Shown here: positions 17,273 to 27,146 of the stretch, piece after piece
Numbering within the stretch: position 1 is the first letter of the stretch
Layout: each line of letters opens with the position of its first letter
Origin: Oceanobacillus profundus
Lineage (GTDB): Bacteria; Bacillota; Bacilli; Bacillales; Amphibacillaceae
Reading direction: 5' to 3'
Length of the DNA: 64,000 nt
Assembly: GCF_003515705.1 (NCBI RefSeq)
Contig: NZ_QWEH01000010.1
Location: forward strand, 1 to 64,000
Made by a program: the position numbers and the translations under genes
Notes under the pieces: model-generated
The model's database searches: none
Seen by the model: only the letters and a program-made list of their open reading frames with translations
Told to the model about the DNA's origin: nothing

Positions 17273-18700
17273 CTATTCTCGATACGAGTACCAGTCTCCT
17301 AACTTATCAACATGCTCCTCTTCCAGCTCCTTGAGTCTATAATGCTTGCCAGTTCCGTTTTTTCCAAGAATCGATAGTTTGATCGTTGCCAGTCCTTCTC
17401 TTTTTTGGAACGGATGCTGTTTTTTCTCAAATGCTTGAATACGCTTGTGATAAAGCAACATTGTTTTCCTGCTAAATCCACGAAATCGAATAATAACCCG
17501 TTCTGGTTCTACAGAGAAGCCTCCATCCTGATAACGCATAAGCCCAAGCAGGAAATTTACTAACAAGACAATTACTGCAAGCCAACTAAATTGCGGATAA
17601 AAGTAGGTTGCCACTATCCCAAGTACTAATATAGGTACACATGCACGAATCAAATAGAATTTCATTGCTCGCTTAGGCAGGGGAGTAAAATGCACTGATT
17701 CCATCGAGTAACCCGGCAGAAATTCCTGTAAAAACGACTCAATCTCCGTCTTTTTCATAATTGGAAATAAAACCGTAGAAAAGTCTTCACCGCTATCTAA
17801 CGCCCCCCCAGCAACTTCGACAAATACAGTGACAAATCCAAAAGGCTGCCTGATAACACTTTCAGCTATCCCAACTGCTTGAATTCGTTTAAGCGGAATT
17901 GTTATTTGCTTTTTCTCTAACAGCCCTCTTGTTATGAATAACTCATCACCTACCTTGGTAATTGCAAATTTCCCATATTTTATCATTGTCCCAGCAATGC
18001 CTAACAGCCAAAATACCAATAATACGACGATCGCTAGTCCAATTATGAATGCAATTGCTAACTCACTTATCCAATCAAATGTCCGATCATAGAAATGCTC
18101 TGGAATAAATTGCTCTAGCTCAGAAAAAGCAATGGCTGCAAATGCCATAATGATACCAACACTACCTGATGTTACGCCAGCTAGCAAAAGGCGCTTCGGA
18201 GTGATTTCACGTAAAGGATTGACCGACTCCTCTTGCCCTTCTATTTCTATATCTGGATGCGATTCCTTTCTACCCTTAAGTGCATTTCGAAGCTTTTCAC
18301 CATCAGAGAGCTTTATAGCATTCAGCGATGCTTCTGCACTCTTTCCGCTTCCAGCTGTTTCTATTTGCAGCTTAACCAGTTTAAACATACGGTGAATAAT
18401 ACCTGCTGTTAAGTCAATGGACTGGATTCGGTTTATTGAGATATAGCGCTTTTTTCGAATTAGAACGCCATATTCAATTCTTAACTCTCCAGCTTCCAGT
18501 CGATACGTAAATCGATACCAGGATAAAACACTTAAAAGTATTCCTAACAATGAAAAAATAGCTAGTAAAAGGATAAAGTAGAACCGATCAAACGTAATAA
18601 AACCAAATACAATTAAAAATATCCCTTCCCGTGCCGTCTTGATACAATTAAATAGGATGGATACTGGATGCAGCCGATATGACGGGCCATTAGACATCAT
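17273..18700 (-). CDS. ydbT: Bacterial PH-domain membrane protein YdbT
   Basis: A 475-aa membrane protein with three bPH2 (YdbS-like) domains separated by hydrophobic segments, about residues 60-145, 235-320 and 390-470. It overlaps ydbS by 11 nt, so the two are coupled and probably act together in the membrane. YdbS and YdbT have been linked to resistance to antimicrobial peptides in B. subtilis; a molecular mechanism is not established. Confidence 0.9.
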   Translation of the reverse strand: MMSNGPSYRLHPVSILFNCIKTAREGIFLIVFGFITFDRFYFILLLAIFSLLGILLSVLSWYRFTYRLEAGELRIEYGVLIRKKRYISINRIQSIDLTAGIIHRMFKLVKLQIETAGSGKSAEASLNAIKLSDGEKLRNALKGRKESHPDIEIEGQEESVNPLREITPKRLLLAGVTSGSVGIIMAFAAIAFSELEQFIPEHFYDRTFDWISELAIAFIIGLAIVVLLVFWLLGIAGTMIKYGKFAITKVGDELFITRGLLEKKQITIPLKRIQAVGIAESVIRQPFGFVTVFVEVAGGALDSGEDFSTVLFPIMKKTEIESFLQEFLPGYSMESVHFTPLPKRAMKFYLIRACVPILVLGIVATYFYPQFSWLAVIVLLVNFLLGLMRYQDGGFSVEPERVIIRFRGFSRKTMLLYHKRIQAFEKKQHPFQKREGLATIKLSILGKNGTGKHYRLKELEEEHVDKLGDWYSYRE

Positions 18701-19169
18701 CTTCGTCCACCCTTGCTAATGCTGAGATACGATCACGAAGTGCTGACGCATCTTCTTCACGCAAAGCAGGAATTTCATGTGTTGTAGCTGCTGTTGATAT
18801 TGTTACACTAGCAAGCTGATATTTTTTTAGAAATGGTCCTTGCTTTGTATCAACATGCTGTACACGAATCATCGGCACTAACGTACGTGACATTATTAAA
18901 ATACCATGCTGTATGTATATTTCTTGCTCAAATAATTCATAGCGCCACTTTCTAAATCGTAATTTAGGAAGGATAAAAACAGTAAAAATAGTGGATAAAA
19001 TACTAATCATCACAAGTACAATTCCAATCCAATATGGCCAGTCAAATAGATAGATTATAATAGCAACTGCAATCGTAATTAACCATAACAAGCCTTCATA
19101 GAAAACGCCTGTTAATTTCCAAGCTTTTATCGCATCGGGGGCAATTGTATTCATTGGTGGCTCTCTCAT
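18690..19169 (-). CDS. ydbS: Bacterial PH-domain membrane protein YdbS
   Basis: A 159-aa protein with two N-terminal membrane segments (about 25-65) and one bPH2 domain (about 70-150) carrying MIRVQHVDTKQGPFLKKY. The start and length match B. subtilis YdbS. It lies upstream of ydbT and overlaps it. Confidence 0.92.
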   Translation of the reverse strand: MREPPMNTIAPDAIKAWKLTGVFYEGLLWLITIAVAIIIYLFDWPYWIGIVLVMISILSTIFTVFILPKLRFRKWRYELFEQEIYIQHGILIMSRTLVPMIRVQHVDTKQGPFLKKYQLASVTISTAATTHEIPALREEDASALRDRISALARVDEDDV

Positions 19170-19290
19170 ACAACCTCATTCTCCTCTCTTTTCTTTCTTA
19201 TGGTACTTACGTTTTAGGCAAATTAAAGTTTCAATATTGCTGCATTCGTACTCAAATATATTATATTCAACAGATTGAGCACAACAAAAA

Positions 19291-19308
19291 AAGCCCCAAT
19301 AGGGGCTT
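19291..19308 (-). terminator. Terminator after cshA
   Basis: Minus-strand stem AAGCCCC / GGGGCTT, tetraloop, then T7, 11 nt after the cshA stop. Confidence 0.9.
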
Positions 19309-19318
19309 TTTCGTTTAA

Positions 19319-20788
19319 CTATTTATCGCGGTTTCTGCGCTGGAAATTGCCTTTACGACCTCTTCCCCCACCTTGGCCACGTCCTCCGCCGCCATCTCTA
19401 CGTTGACCATAGAAACGTTTATTGTTGGAACGACGGTTGTTGTCTTTAGAACGTTGTGCTTTTTTCACGCTGATTGGTGCAACAGACGAGATTTTAACAG
19501 GAGCATCTCTGCGCTCTTTTGTTAATAAGCTTAGTGCTGCTGCAATAACAGATACTGAATCATTATCTTCTAGTAAATCATTCGCTGCTGCATGATAAGA
19601 TTTTAGATCTTTTTTCTCAATTGTTTTCACGATCTTATCGATTGTTACTTGCTGTTGTCCTCGCAATGCATCTTGGTTTGTTGGCGGCACAAGACGTTTC
19701 ATTTTACTTTTCGTCGTTTTTTCAATTAATTGTAAATGCGCCATTTCCCGTGGTGTAATGAAGGATATTGCTTCTCCAGTACGTCCAGCTCTACCAGTAC
19801 GTCCAATTCGGTGTACATAGCTTTCTGGGTCCTGTGGAATATCAAAGTTGTATACATGTGTAACTCCAGAGATATCAAGTCCGCGCGCCGCTACATCTGT
19901 AGCAACAAGTACATCAACACGGCCGCCTTTAAATTTATTTAATACAGACATACGTTTACCTTGGGTTAAATCACCATGGATTCCCTCAGCACGGTAGCCT
20001 CTTGCTTGTAATCCTTCTGTAATTTCATCCACACGTTTTTTCGTTCTGCCGAATACAATCGCAAGTTCTGGAGAGTGGATATCCAAATGGTTATTCAGTG
20101 TATCAAATTTAAATTTCTCAGGAATTTCAATGAAATACTGCTCAATGTTTTCAACAGTCATTTCTTTCGCTTTTACTTTAACTTCTTTTGGTGATTTCAT
20201 TAACGTTGTAGCGATATTGCGAATCTCTTTTGGCATTGTTGCTGAGAATAACAATGTTTGACGATCTTCAGGAATACTTTTTAGAATTTCACGAATATCA
20301 TCAATGAATCCCATGTTCAGCATTTCATCTGCTTCATCCAATACAGCCGTTTGTACAGCATCCGTACGAATTGTTCTTCTGCGCATATGATCCATTAATC
20401 TTCCTGGAGTTGCTACAACAATCTGTGGACCATCTTTTAAAGCGCGGATTTGTCGATCCATATGCTGCCCACCGAAAATTGCAAGTGCACGAATACCTGT
20501 GAACTTCGCTAAACGGTTTAATTCTTCTGCAACTTGAATTGCAAGCTCACGTGTTGGCGCAACGACCAAACCTTGAACCTTTCTTAATTTCGAATCAATT
20601 TTATCAATCATTGGAATACCGAATGCAGCTGTTTTACCTGTACCTGTTTGTGCTTGTCCGATTACATCGTTACCTTCCAATGCAAATGGAATTGTCTCTG
20701 CTTGAATTGGTGTAGCTTCCTCAAACCCCATTTTTTCTAAAGCTTTCATAATTGAGGCTGATACACCTAGTTCATTAAATTTTGTCAC
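19319..20788 (-). CDS. cshA: DEAD-box RNA helicase CshA
   Basis: A 489-aa ATP-dependent RNA helicase of the RNA degradosome and ribosome assembly. It carries the Q motif (FEEATPIQ), motif I AQTGTGKT, Ia PTRELA, II DEAD, III SAT and [12 protein letters not shown]. The C-terminal tail (after about residue 440) is rich in Arg, Gly and Asn, as in RNA-binding tails. The start is GTG with AAAGGAG 11 nt upstream. In B. subtilis it follows ddl-murF; here those genes are not adjacent. Confidence 0.96.
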   Translation of the reverse strand: MTKFNELGVSASIMKALEKMGFEEATPIQAETIPFALEGNDVIGQAQTGTGKTAAFGIPMIDKIDSKLRKVQGLVVAPTRELAIQVAEELNRLAKFTGIRALAIFGGQHMDRQIRALKDGPQIVVATPGRLMDHMRRRTIRTDAVQTAVLDEADEMLNMGFIDDIREILKSIPEDRQTLLFSATMPKEIRNIATTLMKSPKEVKVKAKEMTVENIEQYFIEIPEKFKFDTLNNHLDIHSPELAIVFGRTKKRVDEITEGLQARGYRAEGIHGDLTQGKRMSVLNKFKGGRVDVLVATDVAARGLDISGVTHVYNFDIPQDPESYVHRIGRTGRAGRTGEAISFITPREMAHLQLIEKTTKSKMKRLVPPTNQDALRGQQQVTIDKIVKTIEKKDLKSYHAAANDLLEDNDSVSVIAAALSLLTKERRDAPVKISSVAPISVKKAQRSKDNNRRSNNKRFYGQRRDGGGGRGQGGGRGRKGNFQRRNRDK

Positions 20789-21060
20789 CTAATAGTCGAC
20801 TCCTTTTTTTGTGAAAATTTATTCGCAAAAGAGGCCCTGAATTTTTTCTCATACTTTATTCTTTAAATAATCTTCCCGCCTGACATGCAGATAAACCGTC
20901 TTTGACGTAACAATCTCACATTTTCATTCCACCACTCCGCCTGCAGAATGAAACGTGGATAATATGCTGAATCGTAAGTAAAAAACAATACCAGCTATTT
21001 ATAGGGAATATAAGACCTAAACTCGTATCATTATATTTTATTCATATTAAAGTACAAAAA

Positions 21061-21117
21061 AGGCTTCACCTAACGTGGGTAAGAGGCCTCGAAACTAATG
21101 CTTCAACTATCATACCA
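21061..21117 (-). ncRNA. Candidate short leader RNA or attenuator upstream of cshA
   Basis: The minus strand has an extended -10 (TG-G-TATGAT, 21109-21117) and, about 15-40 nt further on, a hairpin (GAGGCCT / AGGCTTC region, plus ACC / GGT) followed by TTTTTT (21055-21060). This would make a transcript of roughly 45-50 nt that ends 270 nt before cshA. No -35 is obvious, and I recognise no known RNA family. It is the only signal I see in the 580-nt gap 20789-21371. Confidence 0.4.
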
Positions 21118-21371
21118 CATATGATGCATTTATATCTACTTCACACCAAATGATTTTTTTCATTTCCCATGTTAAAATTGAAAGTACGGCTTCACTTCGT
21201 ATTCTAATAAAAAACTATAGTTTATAAAAATGGATAATTTGGGAATTAGAATGGAACAGTGTATTATTCTGTTTTATCCTTGCTTACCCTATAAACCACT
21301 TTCCTCTTTTTTTAAAATACATGGCTAACTTTAAATTGATTGGCCAAATGAACTTGCAAAGGATGTTTTTT

Positions 21372-22283
21372 ATGCGACTTCCTCCATTCAACCCATATGC
21401 AGCAGTTGCTATTGGTGTCCTGGCTGTTTCTACCTCAGCTGTACTAGTAAAGCTTGCAAATAGCGCCCCTGCTGGTATTATCGCAAATTATAGATTGCTG
21501 TTTGCTGTACTTATCATGTTACCAATTGTTTTATCGAAATATAGATATGAATTTCGGCTGATCTCTAAGAAAAATTGGTTATTTTCTATTTTGGCGGGAA
21601 TCTTTTTAGCACTTCACTTTATTCTTTGGTTTGAATCGTTGAATTATACCTCAGTAGCAAGCTCAGTCGTTCTTGTAACGATGCAGCCGATTTTCGCATT
21701 TCTTGGGACATATTTACTTTTTCAAGAAAGATTTTCCTACGGTGCGGTTATAAGTTTGATAATCGCTCTCTTTGGAAGTTTCATTATTGGATGGGGAGAT
21801 TTTCAACTAGGCGGAATGGCATTGTTCGGAGATATACTTGCACTCTTAGGTGCAATCGCAGTAACTGTTTATTTCCTATTTGGTCAAAGCGCAAGACAAC
21901 ACCTATCCCTTATCACCTATACCTTTATTGTTTATGCCATTAGCTCCATCGTGTTAATTCTTTATAATATCGTGCTAGGGAATTCCTTTTTTGGGTATCC
22001 ACAGGACCATTGGTGGGCATTCATTGCTTTGGCGATTATCCCTACATTCTTTGGGCATAGCTTATTCAATTGGGCATTAAAGTGGGTAAGTACCTCTACC
22101 ATCTCGATGGGGATTGTGCTTGAGCCTATCGGGGCGACTATTCTTGCATATCTTGTCTTAAACGAGACAATTACATGGTCTCAATTTCTCGGTGGTACCA
22201 TTGTTATAGTTGGACTGTTTTTATTCATCGTAAGCACGTCCAGAAAAACAAAGGTTACGATAGCAACGAAAAACAACCAGTAA
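21372..22283 (+). CDS. EamA-family (DMT superfamily) transporter
   Basis: A 303-aa integral membrane protein with about ten membrane segments arranged as two EamA repeats, the layout of drug/metabolite exporters. The second repeat holds GHSLFNWALKWVSTSTISMG and EPIGATILAYLVLNE, typical of the family. The ATG at 21372 is preferred because AAAGGATG precedes it; the track to 21321 lacks a ribosome site. The substrate cannot be predicted. Confidence 0.88.
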   Translation: MRLPPFNPYAAVAIGVLAVSTSAVLVKLANSAPAGIIANYRLLFAVLIMLPIVLSKYRYEFRLISKKNWLFSILAGIFLALHFILWFESLNYTSVASSVVLVTMQPIFAFLGTYLLFQERFSYGAVISLIIALFGSFIIGWGDFQLGGMALFGDILALLGAIAVTVYFLFGQSARQHLSLITYTFIVYAISSIVLILYNIVLGNSFFGYPQDHWWAFIALAIIPTFFGHSLFNWALKWVSTSTISMGIVLEPIGATILAYLVLNETITWSQFLGGTIVIVGLFLFIVSTSRKTKVTIATKNNQ

Positions 22284-22386
22284 CTAGGAAAGTATTGCAT
22301 TGTCGGATATCGTTCGGAATTCAACCATACCTATTCCGCAAAATGCTGATATACTAAAACTTATTAATAATAAAGCGGGTGAATTT

Positions 22387-23241
22387 ATGACGATTCAACT
22401 AATGACAGACGGTGGCGCTGATATTCCTGGGCGCTTACATGATTCTTTAAATATTAAAATTGTTCCATTGTACTTACACTTTAGTGATGGTCACTATAAA
22501 AGCGGGATAACATTAGATATAGCAGGTTATTATCAAAAGGTTAAAGATTTAAAGGAACTTCCCCGCTCTGCCGCTCCAAGTCCAAATGACTTTTATGAAG
22601 CATATAAAGCAGTGGATCCGGCGAAGCCAATTATTATGTTGAGTCTTTCCAAGGAGCTTAGCAGTACGTATGATCATGCACTGCTTGGAAAAGAAATGCT
22701 TCTTGAAGAAGAACCGGAAAGAAAAATTGAAGTAATCAATACAAAAACTGCTTCTTGTGGTATCGCACTATTGCTTCATGAAGCAAAGGTTAAACTAAGC
22801 GAAGGATACTCCTATGAACAACTAGCGAATCACCTTCAGAAACGTGTCGAGCAAACGACAACTCTATTTATTTTAAAAACGTTAGAAAACCTCGTACTAG
22901 GGGGACGACTCGATAAAGTGAAAGGTAAAATTGCTAAAACATTAAACATTAAATTGTTAATGCGTGCAAGCAGTGAGGGCTCAATTGAAGTGACAGAGAA
23001 AATCCGTGGTGATAAAAAATCGATCCGGCGATTTGTTGATCAAATCGGAGAATATACAAAGCATGTAGAAGACAAACTTATTTCTATGACACATTGTAAT
23101 GACATCGAACGAGCTACGGATGTGTTAGCAAATATACGTAATAAATATAATTTCAAGGATGCTTATTTAACAGAAACTGGACCTCTTATTTCCACATATG
23201 GTGGAGAAGGAGCACTTGTAATTGCCTTTTTTAGAGATTAA
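22387..23241 (+). CDS. DegV-family fatty-acid-binding protein
   Basis: A 284-aa DegV protein. The N-terminus has the family DGGADIP motif, and the C-terminal domain includes KTLENLVLGGRLDKVKGKI, a recognisable DegV segment. DegV (FakB-like) proteins bind a fatty acid and, when paired with FakA, present it for phosphorylation. The ATG at 22387 with GGGTGA upstream gives the usual family length. A terminator follows directly. No FakA gene is nearby. Confidence 0.9.
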   Translation: MTIQLMTDGGADIPGRLHDSLNIKIVPLYLHFSDGHYKSGITLDIAGYYQKVKDLKELPRSAAPSPNDFYEAYKAVDPAKPIIMLSLSKELSSTYDHALLGKEMLLEEEPERKIEVINTKTASCGIALLLHEAKVKLSEGYSYEQLANHLQKRVEQTTTLFILKTLENLVLGGRLDKVKGKIAKTLNIKLLMRASSEGSIEVTEKIRGDKKSIRRFVDQIGEYTKHVEDKLISMTHCNDIERATDVLANIRNKYNFKDAYLTETGPLISTYGGEGALVIAFFRD

Positions 23242-23243
23242 TA

Positions 23244-23280
23244 AAAGCCTACCCCCTAACGTCTTTAGGGAGTAGGCTTT
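23244..23280 (+). terminator. Terminator after degV-like gene
   Basis: A 16-bp near-perfect stem (AAAGCCTACCCCCTAA / TTAGGGAGTAGGCTTT) just after the stop; the T tail is short. Confidence 0.8.
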
Positions 23281-23295
23281 TGTTCTCGCATAGAA

Positions 23296-23402
23296 AACTA
23301 TAAAATTTGATTGCAGTGGATAACTTAGATGCCAATCAGCAACGTCTAGCTCCAGCGCCCAACGACTAGCGAGACTGCCCTCACCTCCGTACGTCGCTAA
23401 CC
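23296..23402 (-). repeat. Intergenic repeat family 2, full copy
   Basis: About 105 nt including CGTCTAGCTCCAGCGCC, a motif I recognise from many Bacillaceae intergenic repeats. Its reverse complement ends in AAGTTATCCACTGCAATCAA, matched at 6434-6455 and 45271-45290. The other end supplies the last codons and stop of the esterase gene. Confidence 0.75.
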
Positions 23403-24113
23403 GGGCGCTTCCTCTTTTTGTTCTGTTTTCTCTACTAGAAAGTCATAAACCATACCATTTAACGTGTCCTTATCATCTCCAAGGCATATCAAATGTCTGG
23501 ATCGTTCAAAAAAAACAACTTCCTTTTCTTCCGAGTGGATTTCTTTATCTAAATAATAGCCTGTTTTATAAGGCACCATTCCATCCTGTTGTCCATGTGC
23601 AATAAGTACCGGTGAATCAACCTTATCTAGATAACGGCGCGTAAACCGAACAAGCTTCATGAATTCAAGATTGGCTTTAAAAGGAACAGTTCCTATTTTT
23701 TCTTTATAATGCTGGTAAAGTTTATTTTCCCCTAAAGTTCCTCTTACCCCATCAACAATAACTTCCGCTATGTCTAATCCGATCTGTCTAAAATTTAAAT
23801 ATTTCCCAGATGTCGCTAATAGGACGAGCTTATCAATTTTATATTTAGCCGCCAAATAAGCAGCAATCATTCCACCCATGGAAAAACCAATTACATAAAT
23901 TTCTTCATACTTACTTTGCAGTTTTTCCAGCTCTGTTTCTGCAGCCATTATCCATTTTTTATAAGAAACATCTTCTAAGTTTAGTTCTTTTCCATGTCCT
24001 GGTAATGTTGGAACCTCAATATGCCAGTCTGTATTTTCCTTTAGAAAATCAGCCAATGGATTAACCTCGTAAGGACCGCCAGTATATCCATGTATTATTA
24101 AACATCCAATCAT
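23397..24113 (-). CDS. Alpha/beta-hydrolase, carboxylesterase type
   Basis: A 238-aa alpha/beta hydrolase resembling the Est30 monoacyl esterases. Visible are the oxyanion HGYTGGP near the N-terminus, the nucleophile elbow GFSMGG (Ser about 88), the acid in HGQQDGMVP and a late histidine in RSRHL. The ATG at 24111-24113 follows AAAGGAG. The last three residues and the stop lie in repeat sequence, so the natural C-terminus may have been replaced. The substrate is unknown. Confidence 0.88.
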   Translation of the reverse strand: MIGCLIIHGYTGGPYEVNPLADFLKENTDWHIEVPTLPGHGKELNLEDVSYKKWIMAAETELEKLQSKYEEIYVIGFSMGGMIAAYLAAKYKIDKLVLLATSGKYLNFRQIGLDIAEVIVDGVRGTLGENKLYQHYKEKIGTVPFKANLEFMKLVRFTRRYLDKVDSPVLIAHGQQDGMVPYKTGYYLDKEIHSEEKEVVFFERSRHLICLGDDKDTLNGMVYDFLVEKTEQKEEAPG

Positions 24114-24251
24114 ATGCTGCTCTCCTTTGGTCACTCTCCCACCCTTATCTATATCTTATTCAATTTTTTCATATTCTATTTGTTTTTGCTTCCTTTTTGC
24201 TCACATTTCATTCCCTTTTACTCCATAATTATCCACTTATCGCGCAACCTC

Positions 24252-24680
24252 TTACCTTATATTCTTAATTAGAGAACTGAATTGCTGTACAATTGGAGAA
24301 ACTTGATGATACGTGCTTGCAATCTGTCCTACAGTGGATATAATTTTGTCAAAATCAAGCTGCCCATTTCCATTTTGGAAATAGGACATCGGATTTGCTG
24401 CAGACTGTCCTGGATTACCATTTATGTTTTGCATAAAATTAGGATCATGATTGGCATTTGGATTCATATTAGGATTACTTCCAGAATCCGCAAATTCCGC
24501 ATTCGTTTGGACCTGATTAGTCCACTGACTTGGTAGCTCAGGCTTTGCAAAAAAGTCATATGGAGTTTGATGCTGTTCCGCTCCGCTCCAGTTCTGATTC
24601 GAATAGGATGTGTGATATGGGTACAGATTATGATTAACTGGAGGGGAATAATGTGGTTGATTGTAAGGTCGATAGTGCAT
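24252..24680 (-). CDS. YppG-like protein, Pro/Asn/Gln-rich
   Basis: A 142-aa protein. The N-terminal two thirds is low in complexity and rich in Tyr, Pro, Asn and Gln. The C-terminus is a conserved-looking block (YFQNGNGQLDFDKIISTVGQ and ASTYHQVSPIVQQFSSLIK) that resembles the B. subtilis YppG family. GAGGTGTG precedes the ATG. Function is unknown. Confidence 0.65.
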   Translation of the reverse strand: MHYRPYNQPHYSPPVNHNLYPYHTSYSNQNWSGAEQHQTPYDFFAKPELPSQWTNQVQTNAEFADSGSNPNMNPNANHDPNFMQNINGNPGQSAANPMSYFQNGNGQLDFDKIISTVGQIASTYHQVSPIVQQFSSLIKNIR

Positions 24681-24767
24681 TCGTACACACCTCTTTTTCG
24701 TTTTCCTATTTACAATAATTTATGCTCGATTGTGAAAAAGTGTGTAGATGACATGGCCAGCTATTCT

Positions 24768-25049
24768 CTAAAACCGTTTGATTTTTGATCCAAATTCGGA
24801 ATTATCATCACTTATACCTAATTCATTTTTGATTTTACTTTCTTGATATCCAAGGATAGGATCGTTTTCATCAATAAATGTAGCTGGAGTTCCATAGACC
24901 CCCATCCCCTGAAGTTCCTCCATATTCGCGTGATTAGCTGTTATACTTTTCTTTTCATAGGAGATATTATATTTATCCAGCAATGATAGCACCTTATCGC
25001 ACTTCAAATTATTGTCACTAATATATACCGTAACATGTGAATAACGCAT
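24768..25049 (-). CDS. Glutaredoxin-like small protein with a single cysteine
   Basis: A 93-aa thioredoxin-fold protein. The active-site position reads NLKCDK, so only one cysteine remains and the usual CxxC is missing. The cis-proline region VYGTPATFI is conserved. AGGAGG precedes the ATG. A monothiol role or a purely structural one is possible. Confidence 0.75.
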   Translation of the reverse strand: MRYSHVTVYISDNNLKCDKVLSLLDKYNISYEKKSITANHANMEELQGMGVYGTPATFIDENDPILGYQESKIKNELGISDDNSEFGSKIKRF

Positions 25050-25232
25050 TAATGATTCCTCCTGAAAATTTGCCTAAACAAGTATTTACCATACTACTTT
25101 TATACCCAGTGACGGCTTCCAATAAACCAAAACATTTGCGAAATTTAACAATCATATTACTAGAAAACGTTGCTTCACAACATGCTTGTAATTGCATTTT
25201 AGTAAGGAAAAAGGTTATTTCAAATATAAAAA

Positions 25233-25264
25233 GAATCTCTTAATCAGATGACTAATTGAGATTC
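25233..25264 (-). terminator. Terminator after the MarR gene
   Basis: Minus-strand stem GAATCTC-AATTAG / TTAA-GAGATTC, then TTTTTATATTTG. The region 25050-25232 upstream of the glutaredoxin-like gene shows no gene. Confidence 0.8.
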
Positions 25265-25281
25265 ATTGTTCAAGTACAGTA

Positions 25282-25737
25282 TCAAATTTTCTTAACTGTG
25301 GTTCCCAGCTTCTTTAACAACTCTATTGCAGTGTCTTTTTCCTCATCATTTAAACCATTCATAATCGTTTTAAGTTTCTCCCAATGTGCCGGAAAAATAC
25401 TGTTTAATAATTCTTTGCCTTGATCACTTATACTTGCATATGTTACACGTCTATCATTAGGACTGGCCTCTCGAACGAGATACCCCTTTTTCTCAAGCTT
25501 ATTAACGATATATGTTATACTGCCACTCGTCATTAGAATCTTATCCCCAATTTTTTGCATTGGTTGTTTTCCTCGATGAAAAAGCAGCTCTAATACAGCA
25601 AAATCCGTTAAGTTCAAACCTTTTGATTTAATATCCATTTCAGCTTGTTCTATAATAGCTCGATATGCCTTTGCTAATACAACAAAAAGCTTCAGTGAAG
25701 AATCTTGTTTCTTCACTATTAATGTTTCCTCTGTCAA
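25282..25737 (-). CDS. MarR-family transcriptional regulator
   Basis: A 151-aa winged-helix regulator with the recognition helix region (KILMTSGSITYIVNKLEKKG) and the wing motif DRRVTYASIS. It is divergent from the phn operon across a 324-nt gap, so it may control that operon or itself; no operator could be assigned. Target and ligand are unknown. Confidence 0.9.
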   Translation of the reverse strand: MTEETLIVKKQDSSLKLFVVLAKAYRAIIEQAEMDIKSKGLNLTDFAVLELLFHRGKQPMQKIGDKILMTSGSITYIVNKLEKKGYLVREASPNDRRVTYASISDQGKELLNSIFPAHWEKLKTIMNGLNDEEKDTAIELLKKLGTTVKKI

Positions 25738-26061
25738 GACAGTCCCCTTCTCTCGTTATCTTAATTATCTACTCACACAGTATCTATATTACATACAACT
25801 TTTTCATTCAGTTGATGTCCTCTATTTCTTATCGGCTCTATCTATACGAACTTTAGCCCATTAATGTTTCAAAACAATAATTAAAAGTCTGAACTTTCAC
25901 CACACTTAATTGCTTACATTTTAATGAATTAATATTTCGAAAATATAGGACTAAAGCTTTGTAAATAATGTGTAAAATTCCAAAATATGACTAGCTTTTT
26001 ATATAAGAATACTATTTAATAGAAATGTAACACAATTTTTACAATACATAGGAGGGTCTAC

Positions 26062-27015
26062 ATGAAAAAACTTTATAGCTTGTTGCTTGTTCTCGCATTA
26101 GCACTAGTATTAGCAGCCTGCGGCGGGTCAGACGATTCAGATTCAGGTGAAGAATCTTCGAACAGCAACGGTGATGATTCAGCAAGCAGTGAAGGTATGA
26201 TTCCAGATACATTGGTTATGGGATTTGTACCATCACAGGACTCAGATACCATTGCTAATACAGTTGAACCATTAGCAGAGCGTTTAGGTGAAGAATTAGG
26301 GATTGAAGTTCAAGGCGAAGTTATGACGAACTATAACGCTTTAGTTGAAGCAATGGGAGCGAACCAAGTACACATTGGCTTTATTCCTGCGTTCGGTTAT
26401 GTTCTAGCTAACGAGCAATATGATGTTGAAGTTATTCTAAAATCCATTCGCTACGGAGCAGGTACGTATAAAGCACAATATGTAGTTCATACAGATTCTG
26501 GCATTGAGAGTCTTGAAGATTTAGAAGGAAAAATTTGGGCATACGCTGATCAAGGGTCTACATCTGGATACCTATTCCCTGCCAATCAATTAATGGAAGA
26601 ATTCGGTTATGATACTGCAACTGAATTAGAAAGTGATTTCTTCAGTGCTACAGTCCAAAGTGGTGGCCATGATAATGCTGCAATTGCTGTGTTAGAAGGT
26701 GATGCAGACGTTGCAACTACATTTGACGATGTACGTACTGAGCTTGAGGAAGAATATCCAACTGTAATGGAAGATTTAACTATTATTGATTATACAGATG
26801 AAATACCAAATGACACAATTTCCGTGACAAAAGATTTGGACGCAGAATTTGTGCAAAAAATTAAAGACACATTCTTATCATTTAACGATGATCCAGAAAT
26901 GATTGAAATTATGAACGAAGTATACAACTGGGATGAAATTGACGAAGCAACGGACGAAGAATATCAGGTTGTAAAAGATACGTACCAAAAATTCAAAGAT
27001 AATATTGAACTTTAA
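26062..27015 (+). CDS. phnD: PhnD-type phosphonate/phosphate-ester binding lipoprotein
   Basis: A 317-aa substrate-binding lipoprotein. The signal peptide ends in lipobox LAAC at about residue 20, then an acidic Ser/Asp/Asn-rich linker (about 22-45), then a PhnD-like periplasmic-binding fold with ADQGSTSGYLFPANQL and VQSGGHDNAAIAVLEGDADV. AGGAGGG precedes the ATG. It heads a phnD-C-E-E set. The ligand may be a phosphonate, phosphite or phosphate ester; the family name alone does not decide it. Confidence 0.92.
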   Translation: MKKLYSLLLVLALALVLAACGGSDDSDSGEESSNSNGDDSASSEGMIPDTLVMGFVPSQDSDTIANTVEPLAERLGEELGIEVQGEVMTNYNALVEAMGANQVHIGFIPAFGYVLANEQYDVEVILKSIRYGAGTYKAQYVVHTDSGIESLEDLEGKIWAYADQGSTSGYLFPANQLMEEFGYDTATELESDFFSATVQSGGHDNAAIAVLEGDADVATTFDDVRTELEEEYPTVMEDLTIIDYTDEIPNDTISVTKDLDAEFVQKIKDTFLSFNDDPEMIEIMNEVYNWDEIDEATDEEYQVVKDTYQKFKDNIEL

Positions 27016-27028
27016 GCTAGAGGAAGGG

Positions 27029-27054
27029 GGGGGAGTTGCAGCTCCTCCTTTTTT
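27029..27054 (+). terminator. Attenuator-like terminator between phnD and phnC
   Basis: Stem GGGGGAG / CTCCTCC with loop TTGCAG, then T6. A partial terminator here would give more binding protein than transporter, as is common in ABC operons. Confidence 0.75.
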
Positions 27055-27146
27055 CACATTTCATAATACTTTTATTTTAAAATCTAGTATACTAGCAATA
27101 AGCTTGTACAAGCTTCACTTTATTTATATTGGAGGAAATACATACG

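Noticed and set aside
26017..26044. Pho-box-like repeats TTAATA-N5-GTAACA-N5-TTTACA before phnD
   Set aside because: The 11-nt spacing fits PhoP boxes, but they lie next to the ribosome site with no room for a downstream -10. Left as a curiosity, not annotated as a regulatory site.
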